A stretch of DNA of 20,224 nucleotides from DASUBV01 sp035763085 (lineage in GTDB: Bacteria; Actinomycetota; Actinomycetes; Streptosporangiales; Streptosporangiaceae). Where the stretch lies: positions 1 through 20,224 of the forward strand of contig DASUBV010000317.1 in the NCBI GenBank assembly GCA_035763085.1, written 5' to 3'. A model generated the notes under the pieces. That model was not told the DNA's origin and did no database searches. It was given only the letters and a program-made list of their open reading frames with translations. Positions 1 through 6,487 of this stretch are shown piece after piece; position 1 is the stretch's first letter, and the number at the start of each line of letters is the position of its first letter. The position numbers were made by a program, and so were the translations under genes.

Positions 1-5
1 GGGGC

Positions 6-22
6 GCCCACCACCGGTGGGC
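6..22 (-). terminator. Candidate hairpin terminator after the GH54 gene
   Basis: A GCCCACC / GGTGGGC inverted repeat with 7-bp arms and a 3-base loop lies about 8 bases past the TAA stop of the arabinofuranosidase gene on the minus strand. There is no U-run, which is common for actinobacterial terminators. It sits at the window edge, so flanking sequence on the far side cannot be judged. Confidence 0.45.
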
Positions 23-30
23 TGATCGGG

Positions 31-3000
31 TTACTGCTGGTTGGCGCCGCCAGGCGAGGGACTGCTGGACGTCGTGAAATCGGTGCAGTTGCTGTCGGTG
101 TCGGCGCCGTCGGGGAAGCGGATGTCACTGCGTCCCGTGCCGGGTGAGGGTGCCATGCAGCCGCCCTGCCCGGTTCCGGAGGTGCCCTGATATCCCTCAG
201 CGGCCCACGGGTCGACCAGGCTCCCGTAGTTCAGGCTGTCGGCCACCAGGCCGCGGGCGTCGCGCAGCACGATGCTGCCGGCGCCGGCGGACAGGGCGGG
301 GCCGCCGAACCACTGGTCTGGCGCCGGCGATCCCTGGTAGCCCGCGGTCGTCACGGCGGCGTCGACCACCGGCGCGTTAATCGCGTGGCTCTGGCCGAGC
401 GGCTTGCTGAGGGTGATGGTGGCGCCCAGCGGCTGGACCGGCTCGTTGCTGGAGTGCGCGAAGCGGGTCGCCGGGCTGAAGCTGATGCCGGTGCCCCGGT
501 CGCTGAAGGGCAGGTTGGATGCATGGCTGAACTTCAGCGGGGCGGTCAGGGTGAGGCCGGTGCCGCCGGGGCCTGCGGTGCCCACCGATGCCACGGTGAC
601 CTTCTCGGCATTCGAGCCGATGTCGAGCCGGATCGTGTCGCCGGCGGTGATGTTGGCGGTCGAGCCGACCTTGATGCTGGTCGCGCCGGCGGGCGCCGCG
701 GCCGCGAGCCGGCTCTGGGTACCGGGGGTGCCGACGGCGGTCACCGTGGCTGTTTCCAGCCCGCTGCCGTAGCCGATGGCCAGTTTCTGACCGACCGTGA
801 AGCCTGACGTGCTCGTGACGGGCACGCTGGTCGAGCCGGCCGGGACCGTGATGGGACCGTCAGGCACCGGCTGCCAGAGCGGGGTGCTGGCGCTGGGCGG
901 GCTGACGATCGTCCCGTCGCGGCCGTTGCCCGAGGAGTCCACCGCGGTGGCGCCGGAGTTCTCATCGAACGCGTAGTCCGCGACGTCGCCCGCGCCCGGC
1001 TGCCCCGAGGCAAGGGCCGCGACCTCGGCGGCGGACAGGGCCCGGCTGTAGATGTTGAAGTCGTCGACCATCCCGTTCATGTAAGGGTCGGCAGAGAACT
1101 GCGAGCGGCCGATCCAGTCCTGGCTGGTTCGGCCCAGGGCGGCCGGGTTGAGCGTCATGTTCGTGTTGGTGCCGGCCGGCTGGCCGTTGACATACAGGGT
1201 GCCGGTGGTGCCGGACAGTGTCACCGTTACCTGCGACCAGGTGTTCAGTGGCAGGGTGCTGGGGGCGTTGATCTGCTGTTCGGCGCCGTTGCCGCTGGTG
1301 GTGATGGCGAAGCGCAGCGGCCCGCCGCCCGCGCTGAGCGTCAGGAACATGTAGTCGCCGGCGCCAGTCCCGAAGTCGAATATCCGCGACCAGGCGCTGT
1401 TCTGCGACGGGTTGACCCACGCCGAGATGGTGAAATCGTGCAGGCTGCTGGCGATGTCGTCTGGCAGGCCGACGTACTCGCCGTTGCCCGACAGCTTGAC
1501 GGCATTGCCGATCTTGCCCGGCACCCGGGGCCCGGTCGCGCCGGTGCTGGTGACGGCGGTGATGGTGCGGGTCTCCGCGGCGGAGCCAGTGCCGATCTGC
1601 ACCTGCTGGCCGGGAGCGAGGCCGGCAGAGTTACTGACGCTGACGGTGGTGGCGCCGGCGCTGGCGGGGGCCGCCAGCCCGGAACTGGACAGGCCGAGCA
1701 GGTAGAAGCCGTGACCCGCGACGGTCGTCCCGGCCGGAACCCGCACCGCCGAGGAGATGGCCTGCCGGGTCTGGTGCTCAGTCACGGACCAGTCCGACAG
1801 GTCGACGGGGCTGTCGCCGGCGTTGTAGAGCTCGATGAACGCGTTGGTCGGGTTGCTGCCGGTGCCCGCGCGGAACTCGTTGATCTTGACGGGGCTGACG
1901 TTCCGCACCTGCTCAGTGGCTGTCTCGGACTGCCTCGCGCCGTCTGCCGGATTCGTCCAGGAGGCGTTGCCGGTCAGGTTGCCGTTGAAGTCCGCCGGCC
2001 CGGAGCTGACCTTGAAGGTCGCGCTGACGCTCGCGCCGGGCGCGACCGAGCTGAACGTCCGCGAGGTGTCGGTGGTGCCCGCGACGACCGAGGTCCACTG
2101 CCTGCTGGGCACGGTGATGCTCAGCTTCACGCCCGCCGCGCGCGACCCGGTGGTATTCGTGTACGTCACGGTGGAGTCCTGCGAAGAACCCGGGGTGAAG
2201 GTCTGCAGTCCTGGCGGAGCGGCCGCTGCCGAGGCCGGCGTCAGGCTCAGCCCCTGCACGTCGTACCTGGCAGCCACGACGTTCGCCTGCACCGCAGCCT
2301 CGGTGCCGGCCGTCGGGTAGCCGGCCGTCATCACGCCTTCATAGAAGGTGCCCTGCGACCCGTTGCTGTTGTCGCCGCCGTTACCCAGGACAATCGCCCC
2401 CTGCTTGCGCATGGGGTCATAGCTGGAGTCGACGCGCGGCCCGCTGAACATGGTCGACAGGTCGCCCTGCTGCGCGTTGCCGCCCAGCGAGGCCCACTGG
2501 TGGGGCTCGCCCTCGGCCATGGCGGTCACGAACCGCCAGCTGATGCTCGGCAGGTCGGCGCAGAGCTTGGACGTGCTACCGGGATTGACGCAGCCAACGA
2601 GGTTGTTCTCCTGGTCGGTCATGATCCACGGGCCGGGCGGGTTCCCGTGATACCAGGCGGTCGCGTTGCCGTAGTAGGAGGTTTCCATGGTGCCGTTGCC
2701 GTCATCGCGACTGTCGATCTCGGCGTTGCCGTAGTCGAAGCAGCAGCCGTCGTTGTAGTGCTGGCCGTTAATCACCCAGTACATGCCCTCCGGCTGGTCA
2801 CCGGTGGCGATGCCGCTGGTGTCGTTGTCGCGCAGGCCCATGCCCGGCTCGATGAACACGCCGTAGACCTTGTGGGCGCCGAGCGAAACCGGCGCCATGT
2901 CCGCGACCGGGAGGTTGTCATACCCGCCCATCGCTGGCCCGCTGAATCCGCCGCGCGGCGCCTGGGTGAGGTTGTTGCCGTGGCCCGACTGGTCGTAGAT

Positions 3001-3405
3001 CTTGGTGATCAGGCAGGTCGTGTTCGCGCAGAACGCGTCCTGCGCGGCGGCGTCGGCGTAGCCGCCCGGATCCGGGGACGGAAATGCATGAGGCTGGACG
3101 ACGCCGATGTTCTTGACTGCGCCGTCCGTCAGGCGCTCGACCTGGTAGAGCGGGCCGTTGTAGGAGGCGTACAGCGCCCGGGTGGTGCTGTGGGCGGCCA
3201 CGCAGGGGGTCCCGCCGGCGGCGTAGATGTCACAGGGGCCCTGCGGCCGGGGCGGAGGGCTCGGCGTTGTCGGCGCCACCTGCGCCGCCTCGGCCGCGTG
3301 GGGCGCTGCGGCCGTGGCGAACGTGACGCCCAGTGGCACGAGCGCCAGCGCCGTAGCTGCGGCGAGCACTCTCAGGCGGGCGCGCGGTATACGCGGTCGG
3401 AACAT
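31..3405 (-). CDS. Secreted GH54 alpha-L-arabinofuranosidase with LamG and lamin-tail-like domains
   Basis: Predicted extracellular enzyme releasing arabinofuranosyl side chains from plant arabinoxylan or arabinan. Residues 1 to about 41 form a Sec-type signal peptide (Arg-rich start, hydrophobic core, Ala-rich cleavage region). Residues about 57-383 match the GH54 catalytic domain: vicinal cysteines C221-C222, the WIMTDQENN segment whose E266 aligns with the family nucleophile, and GGDNSNG whose D345 aligns with the acid/base. A NEW3/DUF11-like beta domain (about 393-500) follows. A lamin-tail domain starts near 505 (VKINEFRAG...AFIELYNAG) and appears to resume near 1040 (GSIVLRDARGLVADSLNY). 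Between them lie about 40-residue beta repeats and a LamG/concanavalin-like domain (about 632-800). The arabinose-binding CBM42 usual in fungal GH54 is not recognisable. The ATG is preceded by GGAG about 10 bases upstream. Family assignment is firm; the accessory-domain boundaries are approximate. Confidence 0.93.
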   Translation of the reverse strand: MFRPRIPRARLRVLAAATALALVPLGVTFATAAAPHAAEAAQVAPTTPSPPPRPQGPCDIYAAGGTPCVAAHSTTRALYASYNGPLYQVERLTDGAVKNIGVVQPHAFPSPDPGGYADAAAQDAFCANTTCLITKIYDQSGHGNNLTQAPRGGFSGPAMGGYDNLPVADMAPVSLGAHKVYGVFIEPGMGLRDNDTSGIATGDQPEGMYWVINGQHYNDGCCFDYGNAEIDSRDDGNGTMETSYYGNATAWYHGNPPGPWIMTDQENNLVGCVNPGSTSKLCADLPSISWRFVTAMAEGEPHQWASLGGNAQQGDLSTMFSGPRVDSSYDPMRKQGAIVLGNGGDNSNGSQGTFYEGVMTAGYPTAGTEAAVQANVVAARYDVQGLSLTPASAAAAPPGLQTFTPGSSQDSTVTYTNTTGSRAAGVKLSITVPSRQWTSVVAGTTDTSRTFSSVAPGASVSATFKVSSGPADFNGNLTGNASWTNPADGARQSETATEQVRNVSPVKINEFRAGTGSNPTNAFIELYNAGDSPVDLSDWSVTEHQTRQAISSAVRVPAGTTVAGHGFYLLGLSSSGLAAPASAGATTVSVSNSAGLAPGQQVQIGTGSAAETRTITAVTSTGATGPRVPGKIGNAVKLSGNGEYVGLPDDIASSLHDFTISAWVNPSQNSAWSRIFDFGTGAGDYMFLTLSAGGGPLRFAITTSGNGAEQQINAPSTLPLNTWSQVTVTLSGTTGTLYVNGQPAGTNTNMTLNPAALGRTSQDWIGRSQFSADPYMNGMVDDFNIYSRALSAAEVAALASGQPGAGDVADYAFDENSGATAVDSSGNGRDGTIVSPPSASTPLWQPVPDGPITVPAGSTSVPVTSTSGFTVGQKLAIGYGSGLETATVTAVGTPGTQSRLAAAAPAGATSIKVGSTANITAGDTIRLDIGSNAEKVTVASVGTAGPGGTGLTLTAPLKFSHASNLPFSDRGTGISFSPATRFAHSSNEPVQPLGATITLSKPLGQSHAINAPVVDAAVTTAGYQGSPAPDQWFGGPALSAGAGSIVLRDARGLVADSLNYGSLVDPWAAEGYQGTSGTGQGGCMAPSPGTGRSDIRFPDGADTDSNCTDFTTSSSPSPGGANQQ
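574..837 (-). repeat. Two adjacent copies of a ~40-residue beta repeat inside the GH54 protein
   Basis: Residues 857-895 and 906-944 share the pattern T-S-(V/I)-x-V-x-S...(G/T)-x-x-x-G-(Q/D)-x-(L/I)-x-(I/L)-x-x-GS-x-x-E-x-x-T-V-(T/A)-x-V-GT. A third copy sits before the LamG domain at residues about 586-622 (bases 1540-1650). They are followed by three short F/Q-(S/A)-H-(A/S)-x-N-x-P motifs between residues about 959 and 1012. Such repeats occur in secreted actinobacterial enzymes; a carbohydrate-binding or spacer role is inference. Confidence 0.6.
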
Positions 3406-3931
3406 GCGGGATCAGCTCCAATGCTGGCTGAGCAGCACCTGGCCTGGCGAAGAAGCCAGCCAGTTGTGCGCCCTGCGTTCAGGGATTCGATAGCGCTGGC
3501 GGATAGGGGTCTCCGGCCCGGGGTGAGCGGACACGCGCTGGGCAGTCCGGACCGCGGCAGGGTGGTCCGTCAGGCGGAACGAGAATCCGCCGGGGAGAGC
3601 GCGTGAGCTGACCGCGAGAGGGCAGCCCGCCGGCGGCAGGCAGTCACGCGTGCGATCAGGTGTGGGCGCGCGGGGCCGCTACGTACTCAGATGCACCTGG
3701 CAGGGGTGCCCGGCGGCCGTGCCGCTTCCCGGCGGCGAACCACGGAGACCGACCAGCCAGGGTGCCTGCGTTCCAGGATCCTGCGGAAGGCCGATCTGTG
3801 CATCGCTGGCAGAGCGGGCGGGCCGCGCGATCGTCGTCCGCTGACCGCGCCTGCCCGGTGCCAGCCGGTCACGAGCCGCGGGCTCGGGGGTAAGCCAGCG
3901 CGGACTTCGGCGACCGGCCGGCCGCTGGACT

Positions 3932-3954
3932 TGTTAGCGCTCACAAATGTGAGC
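3932..3954 (-). promoter_or_regulatory. LacI-family-type operator with three half-sites
   Basis: TGTTAGCGCTCACA (3932-3945) is a near-perfect 14-bp palindrome with the central GC step and layout of CelR/CebR-like LacI-family operators. Its right half is reused in a second, perfect inverted repeat GCTCACA-AA-TGTGAGC (3939-3954), so three half-sites are stacked. It overlaps the -10 and expected start point of the promoter at 3952-3980. A repressor responding to arabinose or another plant sugar is the natural candidate, but no LacI gene is in the window. Confidence 0.7.
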
Positions 3955-3980
3955 CTCAGTCAGCCCCGGTTGCCTGTCAA
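3952..3980 (-). promoter_or_regulatory. Candidate promoter reading toward the GH54 gene
   Basis: On the minus strand a perfect TTGACA (-35, bases 3975-3980) is followed after 17 bases by GAGGCT (-10, 3952-3957), which keeps the important A at position 2 and T at position 6. The operator directly overlaps it, the classic arrangement for repression. The distance to the GH54 start codon is about 540 bases. Confidence 0.5.
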
Positions 3981-4119
3981 GGGGGCCAGCGCAATCCGGC
4001 TTGGTGCTCCAGGGCGGCGGCGAGCCGCTGCGCTTCGCGGCGGACCTGTGCCGGCGGGGCCGCTACCTGCCCCGCACGGCTAGATAGTCGCCACTCAGGG
4101 CGGAGGCGCGCGGCCGGCC

Positions 4120-4482
4120 TCAGCGCTTGGCGTAGTCGGCGAAACCCTGCCAGTCGATCACCACGCAGGGCTGGTCGCCAACGACCCAGGCGTCGTGACC
4201 CGGCGGGATCACGCCGAAGTCGCCCGGGCCGAATTCCATCTCCTGCCCGTCGTCCATGACCACACGCATCCGGCCGGATATGAAATAGCCCAGGTGCGCC
4301 GCCTGGCAGCTGTCGGTCTGCGCGATCGGCCCGACGTGCTCCGACCATCGCCAGCCAGGCTCGAACGTCGCCCGGCCGACCGGGCCTTCCTCGATGTTGA
4401 CAAGTTCGACTTTGCCCATTCCGGCCTCGAACGGACGCGTCTCCTCCGGCGAGTCGAGGCTCTTGCGGATCATCCCTGTCAT
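4120..4482 (-). CDS. Small single-domain cupin protein
   Basis: About 120 residues, the usual size of a one-domain cupin. The centre carries the conserved barrel pattern: PGWRWSEHVGP, then AHLGYFISGRMRVVMDDG, then GPGDFGVIPPGHDAWVVGD. Histidines in SEHVG, AHLGY and PGHDA could be metal ligands, but the strict HxH-E motif 1 is degenerate, so enzymatic activity is uncertain. The ATG at 4482 is preferred because GGGGGTGG stands 5 bases upstream; an in-frame GTG at 4491 would add three residues. It lies on the same strand as the MFS gene upstream and the GH54 gene downstream but is separated from both by sizeable gaps. Substrate unknown. Confidence 0.82.
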   Translation of the reverse strand: MTGMIRKSLDSPEETRPFEAGMGKVELVNIEEGPVGRATFEPGWRWSEHVGPIAQTDSCQAAHLGYFISGRMRVVMDDGQEMEFGPGDFGVIPPGHDAWVVGDQPCVVIDWQGFADYAKR

Positions 4483-4753
4483 CGTTGCCACCCCCGAGGC
4501 AAAGTTGCAGAGGCTGTTGCTGGTTCAGGACGGCCCGAGCGGCGTCCCATCGAGGCCAGTGACGCAGACAGTCCCGTGCCCATCCCGCGATAACTCTCTG
4601 GCCATGCCAGGCTACGGAAATACCCGCAGGCGAGATGGCTTACGCCTGGCAGCTGTGCCGGAGAACGCGCTTGCCACGGCGGCCCAGCAGCACGCGATCT
4701 TCCAGTTCCGCCCGAGCCTCGGTGCTACTTGCTGTTCATCACCCGCTGGCCCG

Positions 4754-6019
4754 TCATCCGCTGACTGGGGCCACTGATGCAGGCACTGCGCCCTCGGCTT
4801 CCATGACCGCCGGGCGGGTCCGCTCGGCCCACCGGGCGGCGAACGGCATCGCCAGCCCGATCGCGACGAAGATCCCGCCCATCATCAGCCAGCCCCGCAC
4901 ACCCCAGGTAATGCACAGCAGGCCCAGGATCGCGGGCGCGACGACGTTGCCCAGGCCGCGGCCGAACCCGAAGACGCCCGAGTACTGACCCTGGGCGTGC
5001 GCGGGCGCCAGGCGGACGCGCAGTTCCAGCGAGCCCGCCGCGTGCCACAGCTCGCCGATAGTGTGCAGGGCGACCCCGGCTACCAGCACCACGACAGCGA
5101 CCCAGCCCGGCAACCCCGCCGCCATGGCGATCAGCGCCATGCCGATCAGGAACGCCACCCCGGAGCGGCGCACGGCCACCGCGGCAGCCGGGTTGCTGTC
5201 GATCCCCCGGCTCGCTCTGACCTGCAGGGTCACCACCATGGCCGTGTTGATCACCACGGCTGCCCCGACGACCCAGCGCGGCGCATGCGTGTGACCGACG
5301 ATCCACAGCGGCAGGGCGAAGACCAGGACAGTCCCCTGGATCCACATGATGCTGTCGAGCAGGGTCACCGTGATGGAGGCCTTGTCCCGCAGCGCGATCC
5401 AGCGCCCGGTCACCCCCGCAGGCCTGGCGACCGGCGGCAGCGGGGGCAGCCAGTTCACGATGGCCGCGCAGATCGCGTAGCTCAGGGCGTTGGCGAGCAC
5501 CAGCGCCTCATACACGCTGCGCGTGTTGACCTGGATGGCCAGCCCGGCCGCGATGCCGCCGAGGCACCCGGCCAGGTTGGCGACTGATCGCAGGTAGGCC
5601 CGGTACCTGGTCAGCTCCGGGCCGCCGAAGCCGCGCACGATCGGCGACCGGGCGGCCTTGCTGGCGGAGACGGCGAGCTCCGTGAGGGCGACGACCAGGA
5701 CGAAGAACCCGAAACTGCGGACGAGCACCAGCACCGCCATCGCGACGGCCTGGGCAAGCAGCGTCAGCCGGTAGGTCTCCCGCGGTCCGCGCCGGTCAGC
5801 GACATGGCCGATCGGGATCCCGGCGAGCAGGCCCACAGTGGCAGCGATTCCCATGCCCACGCCGACCTTCGCCACTGACAGCCCGACCACCCGGGTGTAG
5901 AAAAGCGCGGCGCTGACCATGAATACGCCGCTGCCTGCCATGTTGATGAAACTCAGGAGCGCGATCAGGCGCTGCGGCCGGGTGCGGGGAATCAGTCCGT
6001 GGCTGACCAGCCAGGACAT
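4754..6019 (-). CDS. MFS transporter
   Basis: A 421-residue protein with about 12 hydrophobic segments split into two halves, the normal size for the major facilitator superfamily. The cytoplasmic loop after TM2 has the motif-A signature GHVADRRGPRETYR (residues 71-84). The second half has the glycine-rich GVFGFGRGLGNVVAPAILG stretch. It is expected to be a proton-coupled exporter or importer in the cytoplasmic membrane; the substrate cannot be read from sequence, though the arrangement resembles drug-efflux-type members. The ATG start has GGAAG about 11 bases upstream. A TTGACA-type promoter lies about 75-105 bases upstream. It stands alone, 262 bases from the cupin gene. Confidence 0.9.
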   Translation of the reverse strand: MSWLVSHGLIPRTRPQRLIALLSFINMAGSGVFMVSAALFYTRVVGLSVAKVGVGMGIAATVGLLAGIPIGHVADRRGPRETYRLTLLAQAVAMAVLVLVRSFGFFVLVVALTELAVSASKAARSPIVRGFGGPELTRYRAYLRSVANLAGCLGGIAAGLAIQVNTRSVYEALVLANALSYAICAAIVNWLPPLPPVARPAGVTGRWIALRDKASITVTLLDSIMWIQGTVLVFALPLWIVGHTHAPRWVVGAAVVINTAMVVTLQVRASRGIDSNPAAAVAVRRSGVAFLIGMALIAMAAGLPGWVAVVVLVAGVALHTIGELWHAAGSLELRVRLAPAHAQGQYSGVFGFGRGLGNVVAPAILGLLCITWGVRGWLMMGGIFVAIGLAMPFAARWAERTRPAVMEAEGAVPASVAPVSG

Positions 6020-6093
6020 CGAGTTGCGCGCTTCCGCTTTTTCGTGACAGTGTTGAACTAAATGGCGAGTCTTTTTTGGCGTGCGCGTAGCTA

Positions 6094-6122
6094 ACTATTT
6101 CGGCCACCGCCATGAATGTCAA
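6094..6122 (-). promoter_or_regulatory. Candidate promoter of the MFS gene
   Basis: On the minus strand a perfect TTGACA (6117-6122) is followed after exactly 17 bases by AATAGT (6094-6099), four of six matches to TATAAT. It lies in a locally A/T-rich patch upstream of the MFS start, predicting a leader of about 65-75 bases. Confidence 0.55.
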
Positions 6123-6375
6123 TTCTTTTCTTATTCTCGGCGTCTTCCGGTTCCGGTTCTTATCGCTGACGTCGGCCCGCACGGCGGCGCTGGCGCTCCG
6201 GGTGCCGGAGGCGAACGCCGCCGGGATTCCTCGCGCGGCCCTGGGGTTGATCTGATGACGCCGCCATCATCAGCGTCTTCCTCGGCGGCGCCGGACACCC
6301 GGGCCCCGGCGCTGGCTCCGGTCACGCCAGGCGTCTCACTGCCCTCTCCCGCCCAGGGCTCACGGCGGTTCCCAC

Positions 6376-6401
6376 TGGTAGTATTTACCTCGTTACTATC
6401 A
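6376..6401. promoter_or_regulatory. Imperfect palindrome upstream of the phosphatase gene
   Basis: TGGTAGTA and TACTATCA form 8-bp arms with one mismatch around a 10-base centre, about 90 bases before the GTG start at 6488. The arms contain TAnnnT elements (TAGTAT, TACTAT) that could act as -10 boxes on the plus strand, but no convincing -35 accompanies them. The size and symmetry fit a TetR- or MarR-type operator. Confidence 0.35.
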
Positions 6402-6487
6402 GCTTTGTTCCGGCCTGAGGGGCCGCTACCAGCGGCGTTACCGGGCAGCCAGGACACCAGGGTGGCCAGCACGAACCGGGGGATGCC

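Larger units (their letters stand above)
3406..4119. other. 714-base gene-poor interval; probable long leader of the GH54 gene
   Basis: No reading frame here, on either strand, shows recognisable protein character; those present are Arg/Pro/Ala-rich, as expected from chance GC-rich sequence. The recognisable content is a promoter and LacI-type operator at 3932-3980. If that promoter serves the GH54 gene, transcripts carry a leader of roughly 540 bases. Confidence 0.6.
6020..6487. other. 468-base divergent intergenic region
   Basis: It separates the MFS gene (-) from the phosphatase gene (+). The MFS-proximal part, about 6030-6150, is clearly richer in A and T than its surroundings and carries the TTGACA promoter. 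The phosphatase-proximal part carries an imperfect palindrome at 6376-6401. Frames crossing it (for example 6131-6472 minus) are low-complexity Arg/Pro/Ala/Gly and do not look like genes. Confidence 0.6.

Noticed and set aside
1438..3606. 722-codon plus-strand frame opposite the GH54 gene
   Set aside because: Composition is typical of an antisense shadow; the minus strand encodes clear GH54 motifs throughout.
3687..3944. 85-codon minus-strand frame in the GH54 leader
   Set aside because: Its GTG start lies inside the LacI-type operator and the product is Arg/Pro-rich without motifs; likely noncoding leader.
3990..4087. Plus-strand frame ending in LRFAADLCRRGRYLPRTAR, which looks protein-like
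   Set aside because: Too short, lacks a ribosome binding site and start upstream, and could not be matched to any family; noted only as a possible gene remnant.
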